The notes under the pieces are model-generated. The model did no database searches. It was not told the origin of the DNA and was given only the letters and a program-made list of their open reading frames with translations. A program made the translations under genes and the position numbers. From assembly GCF_004364325.1 (NCBI RefSeq), contig NZ_SOCP01000004.1:1-64000 (forward strand): a DNA stretch of 64,000 bases, written 5' to 3'. The first letter of the stretch is position 1, and every line of letters begins with the position of its first letter. Positions 33,678 through 42,447 of the stretch are shown one piece after another. Source of the DNA: Actinophytocola oryzae (GTDB lineage: Bacteria > Actinomycetota > Actinomycetes > Mycobacteriales > Pseudonocardiaceae).

Positions 33678-34115
33678 ATGGGAAAGCTACGTGTGGCAGT
33701 CGCGGCCGGAATGCTCGGCGCGGCGGGAATGCTCGCACTGCCGGTGGTCGCCCAGGCGGCGCCGGGAGTTCCCTGCAGTGCGGCAGCCGCCGCCTGTATT
33801 GATCTCAGTGCGAACACGTCCTGGTTGATGTCCAACGGAAACGTCACCTACGGCGGCGTGCCGATCACGACGGGGAAGCCGGGCTACGAGACCCCGCCTG
33901 GCACCTTCCACGTGACGTACAAGGACATCGACCACTGGAGCAATGCCTACGACGCGCCGATGCCGTACTCGGTGTTCTTCACCGACACCGGGATCGCGTT
34001 CCACGAAGGCAGCCTGAGCCAGCAGTCGCACGGTTGCGTCCACCTGTCGCAGGCGGCGGCGCAGACGTACTACAACGCGCTGCACCCCGGTGACGTGGTG
34101 GAAGTCGTTCCTTGA
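33678..34115 (+). CDS. Secreted L,D-transpeptidase (YkuD)
   Basis: A 145-residue protein with signal peptide MGKLRVAVAAGMLGAAGMLA...AQA and a YkuD catalytic domain. The active site is FHEGSLSQQSHGCVHLS, with catalytic His and Cys in the HGCVHLS motif. It makes 3-3 cross-links in peptidoglycan or attaches proteins to it. There is no extra Ig-like or LysM domain, so this is a minimal enzyme. ATG 33678 has GGGAGG 6 bp upstream. A strong hairpin follows. Confidence 0.9.
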   Translation: MGKLRVAVAAGMLGAAGMLALPVVAQAAPGVPCSAAAAACIDLSANTSWLMSNGNVTYGGVPITTGKPGYETPPGTFHVTYKDIDHWSNAYDAPMPYSVFFTDTGIAFHEGSLSQQSHGCVHLSQAAAQTYYNALHPGDVVEVVP

Positions 34116-34126
34116 TGCGATAAAGG

Positions 34127-34163
34127 TGCCCTTCGGACCGCGACTCGCGGCCCGAAGGGCACA
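34127..34163. terminator. Bidirectional hairpin between convergent genes
   Basis: GTGCCCTTCGG...CCGAAGGGCAC forms an 18-bp stem with one mismatch, between the L,D-transpeptidase stop and the end of the convergent MmpS-like gene. It should terminate both. Confidence 0.7.
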
Positions 34164-34177
34164 CCCCCCGTGCTGGA

Positions 34178-34777
34178 TCAGATGCTGTCGCAGGTGGCCA
34201 GCTGGAACGGGCCGCTCGCCGTGTTCGTCTCGACCTCCTTGCCGTCCACCGTGATCCTGCACGTCACGGTGCCGCCCTGTTCCCCCGTGGTGACGATGAC
34301 CTGGCCCTCCTTGACGTAGCCCTTGGTCCGCACCTCCTTGGTCCACGGCAGGGTCGCGACCTTCTCGTCCTTGGTGGACATGTCCTCGTCGCTGAACACG
34401 GAGTAGGTGACGTCCACGTTCGGCGCGTCGCCGGTGATCTCGTAGACGATCACGGCCTCCCGGTTGGCCTCCTCGTTGACCTCGTCGGCGGCCTTCTTCC
34501 AGACGGCGGTCCAGAGCACGCAGACCACGAGTCCGACCACCGACACGACCAGACCGGCGATGGCGATGCCCTTGTTGGTGGCGCGTCCCTTGGCGGCCTT
34601 GCTGATGCCCACCGCCGAGAAGATGATCCCGAGGATGACGAGCGGCCACGCGACCACGCCGACCAGCGGGATGAACGAGAGCACGAGCCCGACGATGCCG
34701 ACGACGAAACCGGTGGTGCCGAGACCGTTGCTCGGCTTCGCCTGCTGCTGGGGCTGGTGTGGGGCGTACTGGGTCAC
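34178..34777 (-). CDS. DUF4190-like membrane protein with MmpS-like C-terminal domain
   Basis: A 199-residue protein. A Gln-rich cytoplasmic N terminus (PHQPQQQAK) precedes two hydrophobic segments separated by SKAAKGRATNKGIA (DUF4190 pattern). The C-terminal ~110 residues resemble the extracytoplasmic domain of MmpS-type transport accessory proteins (VIVYEITGDAP, then LPWTKEV). GTG 34777 with AAAGGAAC upstream. Longer frames are shadows. It may sense or assist envelope lipid transport, but no MmpL is nearby, so role unknown. Confidence 0.78.
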   Translation of the reverse strand: MTQYAPHQPQQQAKPSNGLGTTGFVVGIVGLVLSFIPLVGVVAWPLVILGIIFSAVGISKAAKGRATNKGIAIAGLVVSVVGLVVCVLWTAVWKKAADEVNEEANREAVIVYEITGDAPNVDVTYSVFSDEDMSTKDEKVATLPWTKEVRTKGYVKEGQVIVTTGEQGGTVTCRITVDGKEVETNTASGPFQLATCDSI

Positions 34778-34936
34778 GGGACTGTTCCTTTCGGGGTTTC
34801 CTTGCTGCCGGAATGGAAGCAGCGCGGTGCGCCCCGCCGCGTCGTACGCGAGCCCATCGACGTTCAGACTTTCGTCGTAATCGTGAATCGCGGATAGGTT
34901 GATGATGACCACGTGACGCGTCCGTAGGCTCTGCCC

Positions 34937-36106
34937 ATGGGAAGGCGCGTGCTCGGCGTGGTGACCACCGTGATCGCGGTGGCCGCCTGCGTGCTCAGCA
35001 GCATCTACGTGGTGGGCAACGACAAGCTGCGGTCGGTCGACGACCCGATCGACCCGTCGGCGTTCGCGTGGCTGAGCTTCGTGGCGGCGGTCGGCGCGGC
35101 GGTGCTGCTGGTGTGGCGTCACCGGTGGCCCGTGCTGGTGTGCGGCCTCACGCTGATCCCGTCGCTGCTGCTGGCCGCCGACGCCCTGGCAGCGCTCGTC
35201 GCGCTGGCCGCCCTGGCCGCGGCCCGCCGCGACCGGATGCTGTGGCTCGGCGGTTTCCTGGTGTACGCGGCGACGTCGCTCGCGGTGTGGCGGGACGCCG
35301 GGTGGCACGAGTCGGTCACGATCATGGGCACGTGGATCGCGGACTCGGGGCCGGGCAAGGTGATCGGCACGGTGGTGACCGCGGCCGTGCTGACCGCGGT
35401 CCCGCTGGCGGTGGGGATCCTGCGCGGCACGCGGGCGGACCTGCGGGAGCGGGAACGCACGGAGGCGTTGCTGCGGGACGAGATGAGCCGCCAGGAGGAG
35501 CGTTCACGGATCGCCCACGAGATGCACGACGTGCTGGGGCACCGGCTGTCGCTGCTATCCCTGCAGGCAGGCGCGTTGGAGGTGACCGCGCCGGAGACGG
35601 CCGGCGACGTCGCACGCACGGTCCGGTCGACGGCCAGGCAGTCGCTCGAGGACCTGCGCCAGGTGATCGGCGTGCTCAGGGACGGCAGGGACTTCCACCT
35701 GCAGGGCCCGGTACCCACACTCGCCGACCTGCCGACGCTGGTGGGGCAGACCCGGCAGGCGGGTGTCCCGGTGAACCTGACCGTGATGCTCGACATGGCA
35801 CAGACCGCGCCGGCCCCACTCGCGATGGCCGTCTACCGCATCGTGCAGGAGTCGCTGACGAACATCGTGCGACACGCCCCCGGGGCGCCCGCGGAGGTGG
35901 TCGTCCGAGGTGGACCCGGTGTGGGCGTGGCGTTGGAGGTGGTGAACGGGCTTCGGCAGCACCCGGCGCCGCCGTCGCCGGGCAGCGGCAGTGGCCTGAC
36001 CGGTATCTCCGAACGCGTGACGGCACTCGGTGGCCGGGTGAACATCGGCCCCACGACCAACGGGACGTTCGCCGTGCAGGCATGGCTCCCGTGGCCGCCC
36101 GGCTGA
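34937..36106 (+). CDS. NarL-type sensor histidine kinase
   Basis: A 389-residue kinase with about five membrane segments (1-165), HisKA_3 motif RIAHEMHDVLGHRLSLLSLQ and a HATPase domain ending in GSGSGLTGISERV. The N-box and G1 region around NGLRQHPAPPSPGSGS is short. ATG 34937 follows TAGGCT (34925-34930) by 6 bp. Forms a pair with the response regulator at 36128, 21 bp downstream. Signal unknown. Confidence 0.9.
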   Translation: MGRRVLGVVTTVIAVAACVLSSIYVVGNDKLRSVDDPIDPSAFAWLSFVAAVGAAVLLVWRHRWPVLVCGLTLIPSLLLAADALAALVALAALAAARRDRMLWLGGFLVYAATSLAVWRDAGWHESVTIMGTWIADSGPGKVIGTVVTAAVLTAVPLAVGILRGTRADLRERERTEALLRDEMSRQEERSRIAHEMHDVLGHRLSLLSLQAGALEVTAPETAGDVARTVRSTARQSLEDLRQVIGVLRDGRDFHLQGPVPTLADLPTLVGQTRQAGVPVNLTVMLDMAQTAPAPLAMAVYRIVQESLTNIVRHAPGAPAEVVVRGGPGVGVALEVVNGLRQHPAPPSPGSGSGLTGISERVTALGGRVNIGPTTNGTFAVQAWLPWPPG

Positions 36107-36127
36107 CGGGGTCACTACCATGTTCCG

Positions 36128-36790
36128 GTGACTCAGCTGCGGGTGCTGCTCGTCGACGACGACCCGCTCGTGCGTACCGGTCTGGCGATGATCCTGGGGA
36201 GTGCGCCGGACATCGAGGTCGTCGGGCAGGCCGCGGACGGTGACGAGGCCGTGGGGCAGGTGCGGGCGACCAGGCCGGACGTGGTGTTGATGGACATCCG
36301 CATGCGCCGCATGGACGGCATAGCGGCCACCGCCGCGGTGGCGGCACTGCCCGATCCGCCGAAGGTCCTGATCCTGACGACGTACGACCTCGACGAGTAC
36401 GTGTTCGACGCCCTGGCCGCCGGTGCGGGCGGTTTCCTGCTGAAGGAGGGCGCCCCGCAGGAGATCATGGAGGCGGTGCGCGTGGTGGCCAAGGGCGAGG
36501 TGATGTTGTCACCGGGTACCACCCGAAAGCTGGTGGGCCACTTCGTGGCGGCGAGGGCCAATCCCCGCAGGCAGCGTGCCGTGGCGAAACTGGCGGAGCT
36601 GTCGGGCCGCGAACGCGAGGTGGTCACGGCCGTCGCCCAGGGCAAGTCGAACGCCGACATAGCCGGCGAGCTGTTCCTGAGCGAGGCGACCGTGAAGACC
36701 CACATCACGCGTACTTTCGCGAAGCTGGACGTGACGAACCGCGTCCAGCTGACGATCTTCGCCTACGAGTCGGGCATCGTCGCGCCCTAG
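36128..36790 (+). CDS. NarL/LuxR-family response regulator
   Basis: A 220-residue response regulator: VDDDPLVRTG acidic pocket, phospho-Asp in VVLMDIRMRRMDG, LLKEG Lys, and LuxR HTH LSGREREVVTAVAQGKSNADIAGELF. GTG 36128 follows TACCAT (36116-36121) by 6 bp, so it may have its own leaderless promoter beside the kinase transcript. Targets unknown. No transporter operon adjoins it. Confidence 0.9.
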   Translation: MTQLRVLLVDDDPLVRTGLAMILGSAPDIEVVGQAADGDEAVGQVRATRPDVVLMDIRMRRMDGIAATAAVAALPDPPKVLILTTYDLDEYVFDALAAGAGGFLLKEGAPQEIMEAVRVVAKGEVMLSPGTTRKLVGHFVAARANPRRQRAVAKLAELSGREREVVTAVAQGKSNADIAGELFLSEATVKTHITRTFAKLDVTNRVQLTIFAYESGIVAP

Positions 36791-37073
36791 GGTTGCAGAA
36801 GACCCACGACGTTGCCGTCCACGGTGAGAGTCGCGGCGAGACGGCCGTTGCCGCCGTCACTGGGCTCGGCGGTCACCGTCGCTCCCGACACCTCAGGCCC
36901 GCTGAACTGCCTCTCGACCCGCACCCCGAACGCGACAAGGACACCTCCTCCAGCTCTACCCTCATCCCGGCCTGCCCCGGCCTGCCCCGGCCTGCCCCGG
37001 CCTGCCCCGGCCTGCCCCGGCCTGCCCCGGCCTGCCCCGGCCTGCCCCGGCCTGCCCCGGGTGAGTCGGCGAA
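36791..37073. other. Gene-free stretch with minisatellite and a possible decayed gene end
   Basis: Apart from the minisatellite at 36966-37060, I see no gene. On the minus strand an open frame reads VLVAFGVRVERQFSGPEVSG and ends ATLTVDGNVVGLLQP then stop at 36787, with good GC3. This could be the 3' end of a lost gene whose upstream part has been replaced by the repeat. I do not recognise its family. Confidence 0.4.
36966..37060. repeat. 10-bp tandem repeat (nine full units plus a half)
   Basis: CCTGCCCCGG is repeated nine times without error from 36971 to 37060, with a partial unit before. The perfect identity suggests recent expansion by slippage. It lies 14 bp from the end of the pnkp gene and may vary in copy number between strains. 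Confidence 0.95.
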
Positions 37074-39563
37074 CTACAGTCGTGGGTCCACCGGCTCGGA
37101 CTCCAGTGCCAGTACCGCGAACACCGGTTCGTGCACTCGCCACAGTGGCTCGTTCTCCACGAACCTCGTCAGGGACTCCATGCCCAGTGCGTATTCGCGC
37201 AGTGCCAGGGAGCGCTTTCGGCCCAGTGCTCGTTGCCGCAGGCGCGCCAGGTTCTCGGGTTCGGTGTAGTCCGGGCCGTAGATGATCCTCAGGTAGTCGC
37301 GGCCCCGGCACTTGATGCCCGGTTGCACCAGCCGGTCCGACGGGGTGACCGCCGGTTTGACCACCATGCCCTCGCCGCCCGACTCCGTCAGTGCCGTCCA
37401 CCAGTCGGTGGCAGCCGCCACCGACGTCGGATCGGTCACGTCCACCGTCGTGCGCCTCGTGTGGCGTAACAGGTCAGGGTCCGCGTCCGTCAGGCGGTTC
37501 AGGAGCTGCTCGTGCCACTCTCGTGGGTTCGTCGCGTGCACCCGGCCTTCTGCCGCCAGCAACGTGAACGGGGCCAGCTTGATGTCCCCTATTCCCTTCA
37601 CCGGCCAGCAGTACCGGGCGTACGCCGACACGTAGTCGCTCGCGTTCCGCAGCCTCGCACGGTGTTTGGTCAGCAGTGCGGTCACGTCCGTGCCTCTCGC
37701 CGCCGCGTTCTCCAGTGCCGCCACCGCTGCCGGGAGTGCCGCCGTCGCCGCCGCGCCCACCGGGGCGTACTGGCGGCGCAGTAGCTGCTCCGCCTTCGCC
37801 GACCACGGCAGCAGCTCGGCGTCCAGGATCAGCCAGTCGCTCTCCAACGTCGACCACAGGTCCGCCTTCGTTGCCGCCGCCCGCAGGCGGGTCAGTAACT
37901 CCGTCGGGTCGTCGAAGAACGAGCGACCCGTTCTCGTGTAGACCGCGCCCGCCGCGCCGTCCTGTGCGTTGAAGCGGCTCCTGCCCACCTGCTCGTCCCG
38001 GCACAGGACTACCACCGCCCGGGAGCCCATGTGCTTCTCCTCGCACACCACGTGCGGCACACCGTCGTCCCGGTAGGCGGCGAACGCCTCCGCCGGGTGT
38101 TCAAGCACCCCATCCGTTGTGGACGTCGCGCACGGGGCCATCGTCGGGGGCAGGTACGGGAGCCACTGAGGGGCTATGGCGAAGCGGCTCATCACCTCCA
38201 GGGCGCCCGCCGCGTTCTCCTCCCGCACCTTCAGGCGGCCCATCAGACGTGCGTCCACGTGGCGGGTACCCAGGACGTCGTCGATGCGCAGCAGGTCCCT
38301 CGGCCGCCTCGGGGCGGCCAGCGGCTTCACCGGTTCGTAGTGGACCTTCTCTGCCGGGACCGACACCAGCTCGCGGGTCGGCCAGCGCAGTGCCGTCAGC
38401 TCACCGCCGAAGACGACGCCTGTGTCCACGCAGATGGTGTTGTTCACCCACGTCGCCTTCGGGACCGGCGTGTGGCCGTACACGACCGTCGCCTGGCCTC
38501 GGTAGTCGTCGGCCCACGGGTAGCGGACCGGCAGGCCGTACTCGTCGGTCTCACCCGTCGTCTCGCCGTACAGGCAGAACGCGCGTACCCGCCCGGAAGC
38601 CCTGCCCTGGTACTCCTCCTTCAGGCCCGCGTGCGCCACCACCAGCCTGCCGCCGTCCAGGCGGTAGTGGCTCACGAGGCCGTACATGAACTCCCGGGCC
38701 GACTCGCGGAACTCCGCGGGCTCGTCCGACAGCTGTGCCAGCGACTCCCCGAGGCCGTGGGACACCGTGACCTTCCGGCCGTCCAGCGCCCTGACCAGCT
38801 TGTTCTCGTGGTTGCCCGACACGCACAGCGCGGTGCCCGCCGCGACCATGCCCATCACCAGGCGCAGCACGCCCGGCGTGTCCGGGCCCCGGTCCACGAG
38901 GTCGCCGACGAACACCGCCGTGCGGCCCTCGGGGTGGTGGGCGCCGTCCTCGGTCACCACGTAGCCGAGGCGGGTCAGCAGCGTCACCAACTCGCTGTGG
39001 CAGCCGTGGACGTCGCCGACGATGTCGAACGGGCCCGTCAGCTCGCGCTTGTCGTTGTAGGCCTTCTCGTACTCGACCACCACCTCGGTGTCCGTTGTGG
39101 ACAGTACGTGGACCTTGCGGAAGCCCTCCTTCGCCAGATGGCGGATCGAGCGTCGCAGCGCCTCGTGCTGGCGGCGGATCACGTGGTCGGCCAGGTCGCG
39201 GTGGTTCCTGTTGCGGTCACGCAGCTCCGCCAACGGCACGTCGAACACGACGGCTGTCGGCAGTACGTCGTACTCGCGGGCCAGCGCCACCAGCTTCGCC
39301 CGGTCCTCACGCTGGACGTGGGTCGCGTCGACCACCGTCAGGCGGCCGGCGCGCAACCGCCTGCCCGCCACGAAGTGCAGTGCCGCGAAGGCGTCCTCGG
39401 TCGCGGACTGGTCGTTCTCGTCATCGGCGACCATGGCGCGGAACGTGTCGGACGACAGGACGTGCGTCGACGCGAAGTGCCCGCGGGCGAACGTCGACTT
39501 GCCCGAGCCGGTGACGCCGACGAGCGCGACGAGGCTCAGCTCCGGGATTGTGATCCTGCGCAT
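37074..39563 (-). CDS. pnkp: Polynucleotide kinase-phosphatase (Pnkp) of the bacterial RNA repair complex
   Basis: An 829-residue three-module enzyme. The N-terminal 5' kinase has P-loop GVTGSGKST (16-24). The central calcineurin-like phosphatase has VGDVHGCHSE, GDLVDRGPD, GNHENK and VYGHTPVP. The C-terminal ligase-like nucleotidyltransferase has the Lys motif EEKHMGS (~506), DAELLPW, EGMVVKP and KCRGRDYLRI. Together with Hen1 it heals and seals RNAs cut by ribotoxins. ATG 39563 overlaps the hen1 stop by one base (TGATG) with GGAGGCGG upstream. The longer open frame upstream is a shadow. It is expected in the cytoplasm, as a heterotetramer with Hen1. Confidence 0.95.
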   Translation of the reverse strand: MRRITIPELSLVALVGVTGSGKSTFARGHFASTHVLSSDTFRAMVADDENDQSATEDAFAALHFVAGRRLRAGRLTVVDATHVQREDRAKLVALAREYDVLPTAVVFDVPLAELRDRNRNHRDLADHVIRRQHEALRRSIRHLAKEGFRKVHVLSTTDTEVVVEYEKAYNDKRELTGPFDIVGDVHGCHSELVTLLTRLGYVVTEDGAHHPEGRTAVFVGDLVDRGPDTPGVLRLVMGMVAAGTALCVSGNHENKLVRALDGRKVTVSHGLGESLAQLSDEPAEFRESAREFMYGLVSHYRLDGGRLVVAHAGLKEEYQGRASGRVRAFCLYGETTGETDEYGLPVRYPWADDYRGQATVVYGHTPVPKATWVNNTICVDTGVVFGGELTALRWPTRELVSVPAEKVHYEPVKPLAAPRRPRDLLRIDDVLGTRHVDARLMGRLKVREENAAGALEVMSRFAIAPQWLPYLPPTMAPCATSTTDGVLEHPAEAFAAYRDDGVPHVVCEEKHMGSRAVVVLCRDEQVGRSRFNAQDGAAGAVYTRTGRSFFDDPTELLTRLRAAATKADLWSTLESDWLILDAELLPWSAKAEQLLRRQYAPVGAAATAALPAAVAALENAAARGTDVTALLTKHRARLRNASDYVSAYARYCWPVKGIGDIKLAPFTLLAAEGRVHATNPREWHEQLLNRLTDADPDLLRHTRRTTVDVTDPTSVAAATDWWTALTESGGEGMVVKPAVTPSDRLVQPGIKCRGRDYLRIIYGPDYTEPENLARLRQRALGRKRSLALREYALGMESLTRFVENEPLWRVHEPVFAVLALESEPVDPRL

Positions 39564-40921
39564 CAGACCGCCTCCCTGGTGAACACGGCCAGCTGCGTCG
39601 GCGCGCCGACCTCGGGGTCGACCTCGCCAACCGGGACGTGCCGGACCCGGTAGCCGTGTGCGGCGCACACGCCGTCCGCCCACGCCGCCAGCTCCGCGCG
39701 CGTCCACTCGAAACGGTGGTCGTGGTGGCGGACCCTGCCTGCCGGCAGGGTTTCCCAGCGGACGTTGTACTCGACGTTGGGAGTCGTCACCAGCACGTGC
39801 CTTGGTCGTGCCGCGCCGAACACCGCCTCGGCCAGTGCGGGGAGGCGTGGTGGGTCGACGTGTTCGATCACCTCGCACAGCACGACCGCGTCGTAGCCGG
39901 TAATGCGTGGGTCCGCGTACGTGACAGAGCCCTGGTGCAGCGTGACCCTGGCGCGCTGGCGGTCGGCGAAGCGCTCGACGCGGGCGGCCGCCACCCGCAA
40001 CGGCTTCGCGGCGACGTCCACGCCGACGATCTCGGTGAACGCCGGGTCGGTGACCAGCTCGCGGAGCAGCCTGCCCTCACCGCAGCCGAGGTCGACGATC
40101 CGGTGCGCGCCGAGGTCCCGCAGCTGGCCGACGATCGCCTCGCGGCGCAGCTGTGCCAAGGTCGGCAGGCGCTCGGGCTGCTCCTGCTCGTCGACGTCCT
40201 CTTCTGGCCGGTCGTCCAGCTCGGTCAGCCGCGCCATCGCCTCCTCGGTGTAGCGGCGTTTGTGTGCCAGGTAGCGGGTGGTGATCAGCTCCCGGTCGGG
40301 ATGCGTCGCGAGCCATTCCTTGCCCGCGCGGAGCAGCTTGTCGACCTCGTCGGCCGCCACCCAGTAGTGCTTGGCGTCGTCGAGGACCGGCAGCAGCACG
40401 TACAGCTGCGTCAGTGCGTCGGCCAGCCGCAGCGTGCCGCGCAGGCACAGGTCCACGTACGGGCTGTCGCCCCAGTCGGGGAACGCTGGGTCGAGCGGGA
40501 TCGGCGTGGCCTCGACGGACCAGCCGAGCGGTTCGAAGAGCCGTCGCGCGTGGGCGCGTGGGCAGGCGGGAAGCCGTAACTCCAAGGGGATCGGCGTCGC
40601 GGCCAACTCGGGGCGCGCGTCACAGCGGCCGCGCATGGCCGTGCCGAACACCTTGCCGATGGCGACCGAGAGCAACGACGACGCCGCGTACGGGCGGTCG
40701 TTGACGTACTGGCCGAGGGTGTTGCCGCCCTTGCGCACCAGCCCGATCGGGTCGACGTCCAGTAAGAGGGTGGCGGTCGTGCGCTCCTCGGTGACTTCTG
40801 GGTAGAAGACGTGGGCCGCGCCGGTGGACACCTCGAACCGCTGGGCGCGGTCGGGGTGTTTGTGCAGCAGGAAGCCGAGATCGGCCGCCGGCCGGTGCGT
40901 GGTCGTGACACTGAGGAGCAT
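39563..40921 (-). CDS. hen1: 3'-terminal RNA ribose 2'-O-methyltransferase Hen1
   Basis: A 452-residue protein. The N-terminal ~240 residues are the Hen1-specific domain that activates the Pnkp ligase. The C-terminal SAM methyltransferase has motif I IVDLGCGEGRLLREL, metal-binding EVIEHVDPPRLP, and HHDHRFEWTRAELAAWA. It methylates the 2'-OH at the 3' end before Pnkp seals, so the repaired RNA resists a second cleavage. Upstream gene of the pair. ATG 40921 has TGAATACT about 7 bp upstream (leaderless-like). The start is next to the divergent hemerythrin gene. Confidence 0.95.
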   Translation of the reverse strand: MLLSVTTTHRPAADLGFLLHKHPDRAQRFEVSTGAAHVFYPEVTEERTTATLLLDVDPIGLVRKGGNTLGQYVNDRPYAASSLLSVAIGKVFGTAMRGRCDARPELAATPIPLELRLPACPRAHARRLFEPLGWSVEATPIPLDPAFPDWGDSPYVDLCLRGTLRLADALTQLYVLLPVLDDAKHYWVAADEVDKLLRAGKEWLATHPDRELITTRYLAHKRRYTEEAMARLTELDDRPEEDVDEQEQPERLPTLAQLRREAIVGQLRDLGAHRIVDLGCGEGRLLRELVTDPAFTEIVGVDVAAKPLRVAAARVERFADRQRARVTLHQGSVTYADPRITGYDAVVLCEVIEHVDPPRLPALAEAVFGAARPRHVLVTTPNVEYNVRWETLPAGRVRHHDHRFEWTRAELAAWADGVCAAHGYRVRHVPVGEVDPEVGAPTQLAVFTREAV

Positions 40922-40973
40922 GCGGCCGAGTATTCACGAGACGTACGACATCGTCCGGTGGTTTTGTGATCTC

Positions 40974-41423
40974 ATGGCGGCGATGAACGAGCGCCTGACA
41001 GCTTTCGGTAACCAACTGATCGATTCGCACATACGTTTGCGTGAGCTGCTCTCCCGGCTACGTGACGGCACGTATACGGGGATGGATCTCCAAGTGCACT
41101 GCCTGACGTTCTGCTCGGTGCTCGAGAGGCATCACCAGGCGGAGGACGACGGCGGATTTCCGGTGCTGCGCAAGCACTATCCGGAGCTGGCGCCGGTGCT
41201 GGACGAACTGCGACGTGATCACCGGCAGATTGCCGGGCTCCTCGATCGGCTGAAAGATCTGTCCACGATGGATGAGGTGCCGCGACAGGACCTGGACACA
41301 CTCGCCGCGCTGCTGGAGACGCACCTGCTGTACGAGGAGAAGAAGCTTGTCACCGCACTGAACAGCCTGACCGATGACGAGGACGGGAAGGTGTCCCGCG
41401 CGGTGCGGCTGGACGAGGACTGA
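40974..41423 (+). CDS. Hemerythrin-domain protein
   Basis: A 149-residue four-helix hemerythrin-like protein. Candidate di-iron ligands are His in IDSHIRLRELL, HHQAEDD (HHxxE), LRRDHRQI and LLETHLLYEEKKL (HxxxxE). Possible roles are oxygen, NO or metal sensing. ATG 40974 (MAAMNERL) gives the usual N terminus. An upstream ATG at 40920 would overlap the divergent hen1 start and is less likely. Adjacent to the RNA repair pair but divergent, so a functional link is not shown. Confidence 0.82.
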   Translation: MAAMNERLTAFGNQLIDSHIRLRELLSRLRDGTYTGMDLQVHCLTFCSVLERHHQAEDDGGFPVLRKHYPELAPVLDELRRDHRQIAGLLDRLKDLSTMDEVPRQDLDTLAALLETHLLYEEKKLVTALNSLTDDEDGKVSRAVRLDED

Positions 41424-41435
41424 CAGTGCGCCGAG

Positions 41436-41923
41436 TGTTAGGAAGGCGCCCTTCGGTGCATCGAGCCTGGGGCGACCGAGGGCGCGTCGGTTGTGGGGGT
41501 GGTGCGGGTGCCGGGCGCGCAGCGCCCGGCACCACCTCGCGAGAATGCGCCGTTCTGGCAACAAAACCGGCGGGCAACGCTCGACTGAGCAGGCGCTCGA
41601 CGAGGGGCCGAGGCTCGGTTTGGCGGGGCCGGGGGAGCGAATCGGCCTCCTGCCGCGGGCAGGTTTCACCACCGAAACGTAAAGCCAGGCGGAAGATGCT
41701 CGGTCGATGCGAACCGAGCGAGCCGAGGCACCCTTCAGCGCATCGGGCGTTACGAAGGCGTCCTTCGGTGCGCTGGGCGTTACGAAGGCGTCCTTCGGTG
41801 CGCTGGGCGTTAGGAAGGCGTCCTTCAGTGCATCGGGTGTTGGGAGGGCGTCGTTGGGTGGGTTGGGGTGTTATGAAGGCGTCCTTCGGTGCGCCGGGCG
41901 TTAGGAAGGCGTCCTTCAGTGCA
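41436..41923. repeat. Cluster of GAAGGCGTCCTTC palindromic repeats with a dispersed hairpin repeat
   Basis: This 500-bp gene-free stretch holds about eight copies of a palindromic unit. One is at 41436-41459. A run with ~30-bp period occupies 41725-41923, with copies near 41748, 41778, 41808, 41840 (degenerate), 41870 and 41900. The unit reads roughly CGTTACGAAGGCGTCCTTCGGTG. Between them at 41508-41578 is copy A of another repeat: perfect hairpin GTGCCGGGCGC/GCGCCCGGCAC with a 3-base loop, then ATGCGCCGTTCTGGCA and GGCAAC. Several open frames here are repeat artefacts. Confidence 0.88.
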
Positions 41924-41953
41924 AGCGGGCCGGGGTGGGTGGGGGCGATGGGG

Positions 41954-42409
41954 TCAGTCGTCTTCGCGAGGCCATGGGGTGCCCTGCAGGTTCTCGATTC
42001 GTTCGTTCAGGTCGCGTAGCAGGCGGTACAGGGCTGTGCAGTCGTCGTCGGGCCAGTCGGTCACGAGCTTGGCGAGGCCCGTCCGGTAGCGCTCCCGGTC
42101 CGTGGCGAGCCTGGTCGCGCCTGTCGGTGTGATGCGCAGCCGCCTCGCCAGGCCGCCCGCCGGGTCCGGGATGCGCTCCACCACGTCCTCGCGCAGCATG
42201 GCGGCCACCTGGCGGGTCACCGTGGAGATCTCCAGCTGCAGCGCGTCCGCCAGCTCGCGTGCGGTCATCGGGCCGGTCACGTCGATCCGGTTGAGTATCA
42301 GGTAGGCCGAACGCTCCAGCACGCCCCGTGCCGCCGTCACCAACTGGTGGCGGCTGATCAGCGTCAGCTCGCGCGATATGGCTGCCAGCAGGTGTTCTCT
42401 ACCACGCAT
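41954..42409 (-). CDS. MarR-family transcriptional regulator
   Basis: A 151-residue MarR-type dimeric winged-helix protein: TARELADALQLEISTVTRQVAAML is the HTH and LARRLRITPTGA the wing. ATG 42409 has GGAGGA 8 bp upstream. A GTG at 42445 lies inside the operator and is unlikely. It is divergent from an EmrB-type exporter, with a 17-bp palindrome between them. A ligand-released repressor of the pump is the likely role. Confidence 0.9.
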   Translation of the reverse strand: MRGREHLLAAISRELTLISRHQLVTAARGVLERSAYLILNRIDVTGPMTARELADALQLEISTVTRQVAAMLREDVVERIPDPAGGLARRLRITPTGATRLATDRERYRTGLAKLVTDWPDDDCTALYRLLRDLNERIENLQGTPWPREDD

Positions 42410-42430
42410 CGTCCTGTCCTCCAGCACCGG

Positions 42431-42447
42431 ATGTGTACCGTACACAT
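42431..42447. promoter_or_regulatory. MarR operator overlapping pump -10 and start
   Basis: ATGTGTACCGTACACAT is a perfect 8+1+8 palindrome. Inside it, TACCGT (42436-42441) sits 6 bp before the pump's GTG at 42448, so a bound MarR dimer would cover the -10 element of a leaderless transcript. Confidence 0.75.

Noticed and set aside
36966..37060. Possible CRISPR or coding repeat
   Set aside because: The 10-bp unit has no spacers. The open minus-strand frame through it follows from unit length and base composition.
38031..39653. 540-codon open frame on the plus strand
   Set aside because: It is antisense to pnkp, whose catalytic motifs are complete.
41725..41923. Possible CRISPR array (regular ~30-bp period)
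   Set aside because: Units abut with no unique spacers, are palindromic and degenerate, and no cas genes are present.
41426..42019. 197-codon open frame through the repeat cluster
   Set aside because: The translation is repeated RRPSVRWAL-type peptides produced by the palindromic array.
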